Positions 16,236-25,857 are shown, counted from the first letter of the stretch. The stretch is DNA of 64,000 nucleotides from Flavobacterium sp. (GCF_017744675.1 NZ_JAGIAV010000001.1:757403-821402); one strand, 5' to 3'. Numbers and translations: made by a program. The notes: generated by a model from the letters alone, not told the origin.

Positions 16236-18050
16236 TTAAGCAATGTCTACTTTAATTCGAAGTTCTTTCAATTGTGCATCGTCAATTGCGGCAGGAGCAT
16301 CGATCATTACATCACGTCCTGAATTGTTTTTAGGGAACGCAATAAAATCTCTAATTGTTTCTTGGCCTCCTAAAATTGCCACAAGTCTATCCAAACCAAA
16401 AGCTAGACCTCCGTGTGGTGGTGCTCCAAATTGGAAAGCATCCATTAAGAATCCGAATTGTGCTTTTGCTTCTTCTTCGGTAAATCCTAATAGTTGAAAC
16501 ATTAACTGCTGAGTTTCTTTATTGTGAATACGAATAGATCCCCCGCCAATTTCGTTTCCGTTTAAAACCATATCGTATGCATTGGCATTTAATTGGTCAA
16601 TTAAAGGGTCTCTTTCTCCGATAAGTTTTGCGCCATTTCTTAATACATCAGCTGTTTTAAGTATTTCATTTGTGTATTTATTATTAACGATTTCATGGGG
16701 AGATGTAAAAGGGTGATGCATAGCATGATATCTTTTATTTTCTTCATCCCATTCCAATAATGGGAAATCAGTTACCCAAAGAGGTGCAAATTCTTCTGGA
16801 TTACGCAATCCTAAACGAGTAGCCAATTCCATACGTAAAGCAGAAAGCTGCGCGCGTGTTTTGTTTGCCGGTCCAGAAAGAACAAAAATCATATCGCCAG
16901 GATTTGCTTCTGTAGCTTTTGCCCAGTTTGCCAAATCATCATTGTCATAGAATTTATCTACAGACGATTTGTATGTTCCGTCTTCGTTGCATTTTACGTA
17001 AACCATTCCAGACGCACCAACTTGCGGACGCTTTACCCAGTCAATTAATCCGTCGATTTCTTTACGAGTGTAGTTTCCAGCTCCAGGAACAGCGATTCCG
17101 ACAACCAATTCAGCTGTATTAAATACAGGGAATTCTTTGTGTTGTGCAAATTCGTTTAGTTCTCCAAACTTCATTCCGAAACGGATGTCCGGTTTGTCGT
17201 TTCCGTATGTTTTCATAGCATAGTCGTAGGTAATTCTTGGGAATTTATCTACTTCAATACCTTTAATTTCTTTAAGTAAATGTCTTGTCAGACCTTCGAA
17301 AATATTTAAAATATCTTCTTGCTCCACAAACGCCATTTCGCAGTCAATTTGCGTAAACTCAGGCTGACGGTCTGCACGCAAATCTTCGTCACGGAAACAT
17401 TTTACGATTTGGAAATATTTATCCATTCCGCCCACCATCAAAAGTTGTTTGAAAGTTTGCGGAGATTGTGGTAATGCATAAAACTGTCCTTCGTTCATAC
17501 GGCTTGGTACAACGAAATCTCTTGCTCCTTCTGGAGTTGATTTGATCAAATAAGGTGTTTCGACTTCGCAGAAATCCAAATCAGATAAATATTTACGAAC
17601 TTCCATTGCCACTTTGTGACGGAATAATAAGCTGTTTTTTACCGGATTTCTTCTGATATCCAAGTAACGGTACTTCATTCTGATGTCTTCTCCACCGTCT
17701 GTTTCATCTTCAATTGTAAATGGAGGAGTAAGTGCAGTGTTTAAAATCGTTAATTCTGAAACTAAAATTTCGATTTCACCAGTCGGGATATTTTTGTTTT
17801 TAGCTTCACGCTCAATTACAGTTCCTTTTACCTGAATTACAAATTCTCTACCTAGAGTTTTAGCCAATTCAAAAACGGTTTTATCAGTACGACTTTCGTC
17901 GAAAATAAGCTGTGTAATTCCATAACGGTCGCGTAAATCGACCCAATTCATAAATCCTTTATCACGTGATTTTTGAACCCAGCCCGCAAGTGTAACTTCG
18001 GTATTAATATTTGAAGCGTTTAATTCGCCACAATTATGACTTCTATACAT
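16236..18050 (-). CDS. aspS: Aspartate-tRNA ligase
   Basis: A 604-residue class IIb synthetase that charges tRNA-Asp. Domains in order are an N-terminal OB-fold anticodon-binding domain ([22 protein letters not shown], in part), the catalytic core with motif 2 ([18 protein letters not shown]), a bacterial GAD insertion (about 285-410, [17 protein letters not shown]), and motif 3 ([13 protein letters not shown]). The frame extends 11 codons further to 18083. I choose the ATG at 18050 ([10 protein letters not shown]) because family members start there and a -7 element TACTTTTG lies at 18069-18076. Whether it charges only Asp or also Asn tRNA cannot be told by eye. Confidence 0.96.
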   Translation of the reverse strand: MYRSHNCGELNASNINTEVTLAGWVQKSRDKGFMNWVDLRDRYGITQLIFDESRTDKTVFELAKTLGREFVIQVKGTVIEREAKNKNIPTGEIEILVSELTILNTALTPPFTIEDETDGGEDIRMKYRYLDIRRNPVKNSLLFRHKVAMEVRKYLSDLDFCEVETPYLIKSTPEGARDFVVPSRMNEGQFYALPQSPQTFKQLLMVGGMDKYFQIVKCFRDEDLRADRQPEFTQIDCEMAFVEQEDILNIFEGLTRHLLKEIKGIEVDKFPRITYDYAMKTYGNDKPDIRFGMKFGELNEFAQHKEFPVFNTAELVVGIAVPGAGNYTRKEIDGLIDWVKRPQVGASGMVYVKCNEDGTYKSSVDKFYDNDDLANWAKATEANPGDMIFVLSGPANKTRAQLSALRMELATRLGLRNPEEFAPLWVTDFPLLEWDEENKRYHAMHHPFTSPHEIVNNKYTNEILKTADVLRNGAKLIGERDPLIDQLNANAYDMVLNGNEIGGGSIRIHNKETQQLMFQLLGFTEEEAKAQFGFLMDAFQFGAPPHGGLAFGLDRLVAILGGQETIRDFIAFPKNNSGRDVMIDAPAAIDDAQLKELRIKVDIA

Positions 18051-18068
18051 AATCAAAATTTTAGATTG

Positions 18069-18076
18069 CAAAAGTA
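18069..18076 (-). promoter_or_regulatory. aspS -7 element
   Basis: TACTTTTG on the minus strand fits TAnnTTTG, about 20 nt upstream of the chosen ATG. No matching -33 TTG was found, so confidence is modest. Confidence 0.4.
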
Positions 18077-18171
18077 AATACAAAATTCAAGATAATATAG
18101 TAAAGTGAGAAGTTGATTCAGAATAATTTCAAATAAATTGTTAATTGTGAAATTCCGAAGCATTAATTCTT

Positions 18172-18179
18172 TAGTTTTG
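18172..18179 (+). promoter_or_regulatory. -7 element of the TlpA-like gene
   Basis: TAGTTTTG matches TAnnTTTG and lies 27 nt before the ATG. The nearest TTG (18145-18147) is 24 nt upstream, which is longer than ideal. Confidence 0.4.
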
Positions 18180-18206
18180 ATTCTCTAAAAACTAATATTA
18201 ATACCT

Positions 18207-19202
18207 ATGAAGAAACTTTTTGTTGCAGGTTTAGTAATTTTTACTGCTTTAAACGGGACTGCTCAAAGTAAGAGTTCTATTAAGTTCACCGCTAAAATAA
18301 CGAACAGAAATAGTGATACTTTAGTAATAAAAGGAAGAGACAACTTCAAGCAAGTAATTCCTATTGATAAAAAACAAGTTTTTGCCGCGACTTTTGATGC
18401 TCCACAAGGATTTTATGTTTTCTCGGACGGAACAGAATCTTCGAATCTTTATTTAAAGCCAAATTCTGAAGTTAATTTGACTATGGATGCTAAAGAATTT
18501 GATGAAACGATTGTATATAAAGGTAAAGGTGTAGAAGAAAGTAATTTTTTGGCGCAACAGGCATTAAAGGATGAAACTTTTCAGAAAGATGCTTTTGCTA
18601 AAGAATCTAATGAATTTAATACTTTGCTAGATAATAAATTGAAAGCAGATACAGAGAATTTGGAAAAAGGGAATTATGCCTCAGAATTTAAAGCTGCTTT
18701 GAAACGCAGTTTTGAGAGTTTCCACCAATATGCATCTGAAGAATATGAAAGAGTTTCAAAAGCAAATAAAATGGTTGGAAAAGCTTCTCCAGGTTTTGAC
18801 TATGAAAATTTTAAAGGAGGAAAAACAAAACTGACGGATTTGAAAGGTAAATATATCTACATTGATCTTTGGGCGACTTGGTGCGCACCTTGTAGAGCAG
18901 AAATTCCATATTTGCAAAAGCTTGAAGAAAAATATCATGCAAAAAACATTGAATTTGTAAGTATTTCTATTGATAAAGCGAAAGACAATCCGAAGTGGAA
19001 AAAATTCGTAACCGATAAACAGCTAGGAGGCACGCAGCTTTTTGCTGATAAAGATTGGGAATCTGAGTTTGTAGTTAATTACGGCGTAACAGGAATTCCA
19101 AGATTTATTTTGATAGATCCAAATGGCAATGTGGTAAGCTCTGATGCTTCTAGGCCATCTGATCCGAAGCTTGAAGAGCAATTAAATGCATTATTGAACT
19201 AA
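18207..19202 (+). CDS. TlpA-like thioredoxin-fold disulfide reductase
   Basis: 331 residues. Residues 1-19 are a signal peptide (LNGTAQ cleavage region). Residues about 22-185 are a DUF4369-like N-terminal domain, and about 193-331 a thioredoxin fold with the redox motif WATWCAPCR (Cys226, Cys229) and the cis-Pro in GVTGIPRF. Such proteins keep thiols of cell-envelope proteins or cytochrome c apoproteins reduced. The exact client is unknown. It sits alone between a -7 element and a strong terminator, divergent from aspS. Confidence 0.88.
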   Translation: MKKLFVAGLVIFTALNGTAQSKSSIKFTAKITNRNSDTLVIKGRDNFKQVIPIDKKQVFAATFDAPQGFYVFSDGTESSNLYLKPNSEVNLTMDAKEFDETIVYKGKGVEESNFLAQQALKDETFQKDAFAKESNEFNTLLDNKLKADTENLEKGNYASEFKAALKRSFESFHQYASEEYERVSKANKMVGKASPGFDYENFKGGKTKLTDLKGKYIYIDLWATWCAPCRAEIPYLQKLEEKYHAKNIEFVSISIDKAKDNPKWKKFVTDKQLGGTQLFADKDWESEFVVNYGVTGIPRFILIDPNGNVVSSDASRPSDPKLEEQLNALLN

Positions 19203-19259
19203 TTTGTTTACGAAATTTATAACGTTATCGTAAAATACAAATATTTCTAAAATACCAGT

Positions 19260-19286
19260 AAAACCAGTGCTTGAGCGCTGGTTTTC
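19260..19286 (+). terminator. Terminator of the TlpA-like gene
   Basis: An 11-bp stem with one G-T pair (AAAACCAGTGC with GCGCTGGTTTT, 19260-19285) and a TTGA loop, ending in a T-run. It lies 58 bp after the stop. Confidence 0.75.
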
Positions 19287-19412
19287 TTACTTTATGGATT
19301 TTTCCAATGTTAAGTTTTTATTCAATGTTACCAAATTGTTAAGTAAAAGTTTTTTTAATGTAAACAATTAACTATATTTGATAAAGATTTCTTAACATTA
19401 ATACCTAAAGAT

Positions 19413-19760
19413 ATGAAAAAGAGTGTAATTTTAGCTGCAATATTGTTCTCTGGAATTGTAGTTGCACAAGAAGGAAAGCCTGAATTAGAAGCTGCTGGAA
19501 ACAAGGTAAAAGCAACTTATTACTATGAAAATGGTAAAGTGCAGCAAGAGGGCTTTTTTAAAGACGGTAAATTAGACGGTGTCTGGGTATCTTATGACGA
19601 AAAAGGAAACAAAAAAGCCGTAGGAGAATATGCAGACGGAGTTAAAACTGGAAAATGGATTTATTTTAATGAAGACAGCTTGAAAGAAGTTGCTTATGTT
19701 GACAACAAAGTAAGTTCGGTTAAAAACTTGCAGAAAAATGCTTTAGCAAACAGAAATTAA
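19413..19760 (+). CDS. Secreted MORN-repeat-like protein (YwqK-type)
   Basis: 115 residues with a signal peptide (about 1-18, ending VVAQ). It then has about three MORN-like repeats of the form YYENGKVQQEGFFKDGKLDG, WVSYDEKGNKKAVGEYADG and WIYFNEDSLKEVAYVDN. Proteins of this kind are often labelled YwqK-family antitoxin or membrane-binding protein, but there is no toxin next to it. I regard it as a small envelope protein of unknown role. A -7 like TATATTTG lies at 19373-19380, 32 nt upstream. Confidence 0.7.
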   Translation: MKKSVILAAILFSGIVVAQEGKPELEAAGNKVKATYYYENGKVQQEGFFKDGKLDGVWVSYDEKGNKKAVGEYADGVKTGKWIYFNEDSLKEVAYVDNKVSSVKNLQKNALANRN

Positions 19761-19786
19761 TCACATAATTTCAGAAACCTAATTAT

Positions 19787-19823
19787 AAAAAAACCGTCCC
19801 GTTAAAAACGAGACGGTTTTTTT
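19787..19823. terminator. Bidirectional terminator between convergent genes
   Basis: Stem AAAAACCGTC/GACGGTTTTT (19789-19798 with 19812-19821) has A/T runs on both sides. It serves the MORN-like gene and the PepSY gene ending at 19802. The stop codon and last codons of the PepSY gene form part of the hairpin. Confidence 0.8.
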
Positions 19824-20935
19824 ATGCTTTTACTTTTTTTAGATTTTCGGCTTCTTCCAAACCAAATTAAAAATCCGCTTACAGGTAGTGCCGCGGCAAT
19901 TAAGCTTACAGTAAAAGCTATGATTTTTCCTGGAAGATCTAAAACTTGTCCTGTATGTATTCCGTAATTCATTTCGACAACTTTTAATCCTAAGGTTTTT
20001 TTATCGAATGTTTGGCTTTGGATCAATTTTCCGCTTGACGGATGAAAATAATAATTGCTCTGCTGATCGTATCGTAAGGCATGTGGATAAGAGCCCGTGC
20101 TCACAATATCACCTTTTTTTTGCGGAATCATTACAAAGAACATTTCTGCTTTTGGCTCTAATTTCAAGGTTTGAGCAAATGCTTTGTCAATTGCAGTAAT
20201 CGAATTTGTTTTGAAAGCAGTAGTATCAATTAAAGGTGTTTTTGTTTCAGCAGCTTTGTCTCCGCCCAAATTGAAAGATTTATAAATTCCTTCGCCAACC
20301 CATTCGTAAGTGAAAGTAAGTCCGGTTATGGCAAGTATTAGAGCAATTAACGCAATATAAAATCCAGATGTATTATGCCAGTCATAATTAACGCGACGCC
20401 ATTTTGCTGACCATTTTACGGTAAAACTTCTTTTAATGTCGCTTTTTCGTTTGGGCCACCATTGTATAATTCCCGAAATAAGCAATAAAATAAAAACGAT
20501 GGTTGCGCCGCCAATGATATGTTTTCCTATGTAATCAGGCAGAAGCAGATACAAATGAATGTATTCTACAATAATGAAGAAATCAGTTTCAGGATTTTCA
20601 GATTTCAGATGTTTTCCGGTGTACGGATTAAAATACAAGTAAAGATTTCCTGAATTTGAATACGTATAAACAATCGCAGATCTGTTTTTTCCGTAATACG
20701 AAACCATACTGACTTTGTTTGCAGGAGCAACTTCTTTTGCTTTTTGCTGCAATTCAGATGGTGAAAGAAAAGGTTTGTTTTGAGGTTCGACCAAACGCCA
20801 TTCTTTTCTGGTGATGTCTTTTATTTCGTCGTGAAAACAAAAAATACAGCCCGTAATACAAACTATAAAAACAATAAGCCCAGAAATTAGTCCGAGCCAT
20901 TTGTGTAGAAAACGTATTTTGGTTTTGAATCCCAT
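19802..20935 (-). CDS. PepSY-domain membrane protein, iron-uptake associated
   Basis: 377 residues with four membrane helices. The N-terminal signature is KIRFLHKWLGLISGLIVFIVCITGCIFCFHDEI (in parts: HKWLGLISGLIVF, GCIFCFHDEI), and histidines recur in helices 2 and 3 (EYIHLYLLL, YDWHNTSGFY). A periplasmic PepSY region lies between helices 1 and 2 and again at about 245-325. Family members accompany siderophore receptors and are thought to reduce or release iron at the inner membrane. It is last in the iron operon, 212 bp after the first PepSY gene, with a large hairpin in that gap. Confidence 0.85.
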   Translation of the reverse strand: MGFKTKIRFLHKWLGLISGLIVFIVCITGCIFCFHDEIKDITRKEWRLVEPQNKPFLSPSELQQKAKEVAPANKVSMVSYYGKNRSAIVYTYSNSGNLYLYFNPYTGKHLKSENPETDFFIIVEYIHLYLLLPDYIGKHIIGGATIVFILLLISGIIQWWPKRKSDIKRSFTVKWSAKWRRVNYDWHNTSGFYIALIALILAITGLTFTYEWVGEGIYKSFNLGGDKAAETKTPLIDTTAFKTNSITAIDKAFAQTLKLEPKAEMFFVMIPQKKGDIVSTGSYPHALRYDQQSNYYFHPSSGKLIQSQTFDKKTLGLKVVEMNYGIHTGQVLDLPGKIIAFTVSLIAAALPVSGFLIWFGRSRKSKKSKSIKKPSRF

Positions 20936-21039
20936 TTTTGATTAAAAGCGTAAAAGTATGCTCAAAATTTATAAGGGACAAGCTATTGCAAATAATTTGT
21001 GGATAAGACTTTGAAGAATAGTGTTGGTAAAAGGAAATT

Positions 21040-21109
21040 AATCTCGCAAAGACGCAAAGGCGCAAAGAAATATAAAAAAAACTTAGCGACTTTGCGTCTT
21101 TGCGAGATT
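21040..21109. repeat. 20-bp inverted repeat (CGCAAAGACGCAAAG type)
   Basis: Perfect 20-bp arms (21040-21059 and 21090-21109) surround a 30-nt loop in the gap between the two PepSY genes. The words match the CGCAAAGACACACAAAG motif of the tandem repeat at 51840-52157. It probably belongs to a dispersed noncoding repeat family and could also reduce expression of the distal gene. Confidence 0.75.
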
Positions 21110-21147
21110 TTAAAAAAAATAACTGCGAGAAAAGGAGCAGGGCAATT

Positions 21148-22698
21148 TTAAGCAACTGCTTTTTTAGGTTTTAAATGATAGGCCGTGTATAATGAAATTG
21201 CTGCTAAGAAAATCCAGAAAACATCAATAAAGAATATTTGAAATTTGTTTTCTAGGAAAGAAGTCCAAAACCAATTTCCAGAAACGATTCCGTTTGTAAT
21301 AGGAATTAAGAATCCTAAAATACTTCCAGAAATCAAGCAGAATTTATTGGTAAAAGCATCATCCTTTTTAAGGATAAAGAAAATGGCAAGTATTAGCCAT
21401 CCGCCAAAATAAATAGCATATAAACCAGACTGACTTAAAGGATAGAAAATTTTACTTCCAATAAAGGCTAATGCTGTAATAGGATACATGCTTAAGCAAA
21501 TTGCTAGATAAATGCGTACAACGGCATTATTGAAACGTCTTTTCTTTTCTGGCATATTATTTTTTTGTCGGGCAACAAGCCAGATCATAACTCCAGAAAT
21601 GATTACAAAACAAGTTATGATTCCTAAAAGGAAGCTTACGATTTTTAGCGCATATCCGCCATAATCTCCAAAATGGATTCTGTAGAGAACATTTTTTACA
21701 ACATCTAAATAACTGGTCTGTGCAACGGGATCTTTTTTAGCAATTTCTTTCCCATCGGCAATTCGATAAACTACTTTTCCGATTCCAGTAAATTTTTTGT
21801 GGCTTAAAAGTTCGCCTTCAACTAAAACGTGCATATTGGCATCACCATAGTTTTGAATAAAAACGCGAGTGATTTCAAAATCGGCCCAGTTCTTTTTAGT
21901 TTTGGAAACTAGCTCATTAATATCAAATGGATTGGCTAGTTTTTTATTTTCAAATTTATAATCAGCATCAGTGTATTCTAATTCTTTATATAATTTATCT
22001 TGATCGCCTTTGTATAATGCCATTACAGCTGGAGCTACAATTAAAAGTTTAATCATGAAAAAAGCGCCTGTAACTGCATAAACAAACTGAAAAGGAAGAC
22101 CAATCATTCCTAATGCAGTGTGCGCATCTGTCCAAAGTGTTTTTAATTTTTCTTTTGGACGGAACATATAAAAGTTAGAGACAATTTTATTCCAATGCAA
22201 TAAAACTCCAGTAATGATTGCAAATAGGAAAAATAAAGCTGTAAATCCAGACAAATAATATCCTACTGGATATGGAATTTGAGCTAGAAAATGCAGTCGG
22301 TATAAAAGTTCTCCTAACGAATATGATGCTTCGTAAGTATGAGTCTTGTAGTTTTTAGTGTCTAAATAAAAAAAATCTCCTGCTTGTTGTTTTTTTGGAG
22401 CCAATTTGTCTTTGGTTCCTTCCATATAAACGGCAACTCGATTTTCTATAGATGGTTTAGAAATGGTAATATTTCTTCCGTGCAAAACATATTTTTTGTC
22501 CAGATACTGCAGTGCATCATTAAAGTTTAATTGAAGTTCTCTTGTTTGAGGTGTAGATTCACTTCTTTCCCAATTGACAATTTCGTCTCTAAAAAAAGAA
22601 AAAGATCCAGCAAAGAAAATTACAAATAGTACTACACTGATAACGATTCCGCTGACAGTATGGGTATGAAAATAGATGTTGTAATGACGGTTGTTCAT
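21148..22698 (-). CDS. Large PepSY-domain membrane protein, iron-uptake associated
   Basis: 516 residues. The N-terminus reads YFHTHTVSGIVISVVLFVIFFAGSFSFFRDEI (in parts: HTHTVSGIVISVV, GSFSFFRDE), which is the PepSY-TM signature. PepSY-like periplasmic regions at about 60-130 and 240-320 and helix pairs with conserved His (LLHWNKIV, ALKIVSFLLGI) follow. Three or four extra C-terminal helices (about 395-510) make it longer than its partner. The position behind a TonB receptor and DUF3325/DUF3649-like genes points to siderophore iron handling. It starts 3 bp after the preceding gene. Confidence 0.85.
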   Translation of the reverse strand: MNNRHYNIYFHTHTVSGIVISVVLFVIFFAGSFSFFRDEIVNWERSESTPQTRELQLNFNDALQYLDKKYVLHGRNITISKPSIENRVAVYMEGTKDKLAPKKQQAGDFFYLDTKNYKTHTYEASYSLGELLYRLHFLAQIPYPVGYYLSGFTALFFLFAIITGVLLHWNKIVSNFYMFRPKEKLKTLWTDAHTALGMIGLPFQFVYAVTGAFFMIKLLIVAPAVMALYKGDQDKLYKELEYTDADYKFENKKLANPFDINELVSKTKKNWADFEITRVFIQNYGDANMHVLVEGELLSHKKFTGIGKVVYRIADGKEIAKKDPVAQTSYLDVVKNVLYRIHFGDYGGYALKIVSFLLGIITCFVIISGVMIWLVARQKNNMPEKKRRFNNAVVRIYLAICLSMYPITALAFIGSKIFYPLSQSGLYAIYFGGWLILAIFFILKKDDAFTNKFCLISGSILGFLIPITNGIVSGNWFWTSFLENKFQIFFIDVFWIFLAAISLYTAYHLKPKKAVA

Positions 22699-22701
22699 AT
22701 A

Positions 22702-23001
22702 TTATTGTGCCGTATTAAAGGTTTGACCCAAATAAATAAAAAGACAAAAAAGTAAAGAAAGAAGAATGTAGATTGCCCATATTTTCCAGCCGCTTTTGGC
22801 TAAAAAAGCAATAATCATTAAAGCAACCCATAGAATAAAACCGCTGAAAGCCATTGTAATTAATACGTTCGCACGGTTCAACCAAGAAGCAAGAGCTAAA
22901 TGGAAAGTAACAGAAACAAAGTATCCGCCTAGAATTGCGGCAGTAATTTTGGAAAAACGAGGCCAAAAAGAGGGATTTAGATATTTTGAATTTGCCGGCA
23001 T
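22702..23001 (-). CDS. Small membrane protein, DUF3649-like
   Basis: 99 residues, three predicted helices (about 17-40, 47-67, 71-92). The segment RFSKITAAILGGYFVSVTF and the later WKIWAIYIL resemble DUF3649, a family of small proteins found in siderophore-receptor operons with PepSY and DUF3325 members. The match was made by eye. It lies 3 bp before the PepSY gene and 13 bp after the DUF3325-like gene. Function in iron uptake is inferred from this context only. Confidence 0.6.
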   Translation of the reverse strand: MPANSKYLNPSFWPRFSKITAAILGGYFVSVTFHLALASWLNRANVLITMAFSGFILWVALMIIAFLAKSGWKIWAIYILLSLLFCLFIYLGQTFNTAQ

Positions 23002-23014
23002 AATTTGATACGGA

Positions 23015-23347
23015 TTACTGGTAGTAGAATTCTGTTAGTGCAATAAAAACCAGTAGCGCCAAAAGCAACTTGCTGTTTATTTTTTTTAAAGGAGTAAGAA
23101 TGATGATTAAACTTCCGACTGTCATAAGCTGAATGAAAAACATCAAGGTCCCGCATCCTAATGATTGTGTAAAAAGCCACATCATATAAGCCGATAATAA
23201 AAGCATTAATCCAATGATTTTAGTTTGCTTTGGATTTTTCTGCATCCATTTTTCAAAACCTAAATCATAAGATAGTACCGCTCTTTTTGAAGTGTAATAA
23301 AGCGTGTAAAAAGCTAAAAAAACGATAAGACTGGCAGTTGTAATCAT
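23015..23347 (-). CDS. Small membrane protein, DUF3325-like
   Basis: 110 residues with four hydrophobic segments. The order of helices and the GLMLLLSAYMMWLFTQSLG...GTLMFFIQLMTVGSLIIIL pattern resemble DUF3325, another companion of siderophore receptors. It is the first gene after the receptor, separated from it by a 59-bp gap with a strong hairpin. No catalytic residues are recognisable and the role is unknown. Confidence 0.55.
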   Translation of the reverse strand: MITTASLIVFLAFYTLYYTSKRAVLSYDLGFEKWMQKNPKQTKIIGLMLLLSAYMMWLFTQSLGCGTLMFFIQLMTVGSLIIILTPLKKINSKLLLALLVFIALTEFYYQ

Positions 23348-23362
23348 AATCGATGAAATTTG

Positions 23363-23394
23363 AAAACACCTTTCTAGATAAAGAAAGGTGTTTT
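23363..23394 (-). terminator. Hairpin between the siderophore receptor and its downstream operon genes
   Basis: A 13-bp perfect stem (23363-23375 with 23382-23394) and 6-nt loop is followed on the minus strand by TTTTCAAATTT. It looks like a partial terminator that would let the receptor be made in excess over the four downstream genes. Confidence 0.65.
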
Positions 23395-23406
23395 GTTTGA
23401 TTTGTA

Positions 23407-25857
23407 CTAAAATCTATAAGTGAAACTTGCAGCAAAAGTTCTAGGATCTTTTGGATGTATTGTTGACCATCCGTCATAGATTTCTTTGTTTGCGATATTG
23501 TTTAATTTTAGTGTGATTCCGAATTTTTCAGTGTTGTAAAACAAAGAAGAATTAAGTACAGTGTATTCTGGAATTGTAAATGTTCCAGCAACAGATCTAT
23601 TCATGATTTTGTTATCTCCAACATAATTTCCTCCGAAGCCTAAGCCAAATCCTCTTAATAATCCGTTAGTAAACTTATAGCTTGCCCATAAGTTTGCTAA
23701 ATTATACGCTCCAGCGCTTTCTGGTCTAAATCCTACAAAGTCAGCATCTCCTTTAGTTAGCGTTGCGTCATTATAGCTGTAACCCAATATAATATTTAAA
23801 CCAGTAATTGGATTAGCAATAAATTCTGCTTCAAAACCTTTATTGTGCTGAGCGCCATCTTGATAATTTGTTACATCAGTTGCGTTTGGTCTAACGCTAT
23901 AAACCATGTTTGAAACTTTAATATCGTAGTAGCTTAAAGTAGCGTAAATTTTGTCTTTAAAGATGTTCAATTTTGTACCAAATTCAATTTGGTTGGCGTG
24001 CTCAGGGTCGAATGTAACAGGAGTTCTAACTGTTCCATTTACGTTTTCGCCTGGAGCTACATTTGAGAAACCATTCATGTAGTTGGCAAAAATAGACACC
24101 TTGTCAATAATAGGCTGATAAACCAATCCGAATTTTGGAGAGAAAGAAGTTTGATTGTAGTTGTCAGCATCTGTTGAAACATCTCCAGTGTTTATAAAAC
24201 GATCTGCACGTAAACTTACCATTGCAGAAAGAGCAGGAGTGAAGTTGATTACATCAGAGAAATAAGCACTGTAAACTTCTTGTTTTGTTTTGTTGTTGTT
24301 TCTTGGAGCATTTCCAACAATTGCATCAGAACCAGCTTTTGTTAAATCTCCTGTGTCACCATTTGAAGGTCCGAAAATGGCATTAAATGCGGCTAAATTA
24401 TCTCCAACATAAACATTTCCATTGGCAAAATATCCTGTTCCGCGATCAAGAGCGACTCTGTTGTAGTAATCTAAACCAACAACAAGTCTGTTCCTCATAT
24501 TTCCGATTTTAAAATCGCCAACGAAGTTTTGTTGTATATCAAAAGTGGTGTTTTTATTATCCTGATAGTTAAAATATCTTCCCAAAACAATTCCGTCTCC
24601 AGGTTTCATTGTTGTATAAGCTGTTCCTTCATATAAATAAGCGTAATTTCCAGTTGACTTAGCATTGCTTGTAGAGAAAATAGTCTGAGAAGTCCATTGG
24701 CTAGAAAGCTTGTAGTTCATTTGCGCCTGAATATTATAAGAAGGCGTTTTAATTGTTAATTCGTTGCTTGTATAAGAACGGTTGTTGTCGTATTTTAATT
24801 CAGCAATGTTATGAACTCTCAACGGATGTGCTCTGTCTAAAAACAACATTGTTGGGTTTGTGGTTTCATTGCTCATGAATTCGGTATTGACTAAGAATGA
24901 TAATCTGTCATTCACTTCGTAAGATAATGATGGAGCAATGAAAAATGATTCTACGAAACCAGCATCTTGAAAACTTTCTTGTTTGTTGTATGCTGAGTTT
25001 ACTCTGAAATTAAGTGTTTTTGTATCGTTAAGAGATGTGTTAAGATCTACAGTTGCACGGTTTAATCCGTAGCTTCCAGCAGTATAATTTACCTCTCCGC
25101 CAAATCCTTTGTACGGTCTTTTTGTTGTAGTATTGATTAATCCTCCGTATGAAATTAAACTGCTTCCAAATAAAGTTCCAGAAGGACCTTTAATAATTTC
25201 TACTCTGTCAATGTTTGCAGGGTCTAAACTACCATTTGTTAAACCTGGTACACCGTTTACAATAGTTGCTTGAACCGGGAATCCTCTTAGCGAGTAGTAG
25301 CTAGCTCCATCTCCGCCACGACCTGTTGAAGCCCAAAGTTGTGTTACGCCGGGAGCATTTTTTAAGGCATCATCAAATGTTGTAACCACTTGTTCTTTTA
25401 AAACTGATCCCGTAATTGTAGTATACACTTGTGGATTTTCAAGATTCTTAAGAGGCAATCTAGAAACTTGTTGATTGTCTTTGCGTACGAAACTATTTTT
25501 ACGACCGTTTATAACTACTTCTGTTAATTCTTCTGAATTGGAAGTAAGATTAAAATTTTGAGTCAATTCTTGTCCTTCAGTAATGGTAATCTTTTTTTCG
25601 GCGGTATTATAACCAACAGCAGAAACTTTTAAGGTGTAAGTTCCCGGCTTCACATTTTTAATTTTATAATTACCCTCTTCATCCGTAGTTGTTCCAAATC
25701 TGGTACCTTTTAGGGCTAAAGAAATTCCTTCAGGAGATTCATTATTATTTAAAGATATTTTACCTTTTACAGTTGCTTTTTCTTGTGCATTAATCGTATT
25801 GCCAATTAAAAAGAAAAGACAAAAAGTTAAAACAGAAATCGTAAATTTTAATTTCAT
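23407..25857 (-). CDS. TonB-dependent siderophore receptor
   Basis: An 816-residue outer-membrane receptor. Residues 1-24 are a signal peptide (NTINAQ). About 28-110 is a CarboxypepD_reg beta-sandwich, about 125-250 is the plug (DDALKNAPGVTQLW, SYYSLRGFPVQATIVNGVPG, IDRVEIIKGPSGTLFGS), and the rest is a 22-strand barrel ending in FAASFTYRF. The plug residues are typical of ferric-siderophore receptors. No substrate can be named. It heads an operon with DUF3325-like, DUF3649-like and PepSY genes. Upstream are a promoter (25885-25915) and an inverted pair of TTTATTTAGAAT that could be Fur sites. Confidence 0.92.
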   Translation of the reverse strand: MKLKFTISVLTFCLFFLIGNTINAQEKATVKGKISLNNNESPEGISLALKGTRFGTTTDEEGNYKIKNVKPGTYTLKVSAVGYNTAEKKITITEGQELTQNFNLTSNSEELTEVVINGRKNSFVRKDNQQVSRLPLKNLENPQVYTTITGSVLKEQVVTTFDDALKNAPGVTQLWASTGRGGDGASYYSLRGFPVQATIVNGVPGLTNGSLDPANIDRVEIIKGPSGTLFGSSLISYGGLINTTTKRPYKGFGGEVNYTAGSYGLNRATVDLNTSLNDTKTLNFRVNSAYNKQESFQDAGFVESFFIAPSLSYEVNDRLSFLVNTEFMSNETTNPTMLFLDRAHPLRVHNIAELKYDNNRSYTSNELTIKTPSYNIQAQMNYKLSSQWTSQTIFSTSNAKSTGNYAYLYEGTAYTTMKPGDGIVLGRYFNYQDNKNTTFDIQQNFVGDFKIGNMRNRLVVGLDYYNRVALDRGTGYFANGNVYVGDNLAAFNAIFGPSNGDTGDLTKAGSDAIVGNAPRNNNKTKQEVYSAYFSDVINFTPALSAMVSLRADRFINTGDVSTDADNYNQTSFSPKFGLVYQPIIDKVSIFANYMNGFSNVAPGENVNGTVRTPVTFDPEHANQIEFGTKLNIFKDKIYATLSYYDIKVSNMVYSVRPNATDVTNYQDGAQHNKGFEAEFIANPITGLNIILGYSYNDATLTKGDADFVGFRPESAGAYNLANLWASYKFTNGLLRGFGLGFGGNYVGDNKIMNRSVAGTFTIPEYTVLNSSLFYNTEKFGITLKLNNIANKEIYDGWSTIHPKDPRTFAASFTYRF

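Noticed and set aside
19413..19760. YwqK-type antitoxin function
   Set aside because: The protein has a signal peptide and no adjacent toxin; only MORN-like repeats support the name.
20754..21155. Minus-strand open frame of 133 codons
   Set aside because: It runs through the 20-bp inverted repeat and the start of the PepSY gene in another frame, with no protein-like features.
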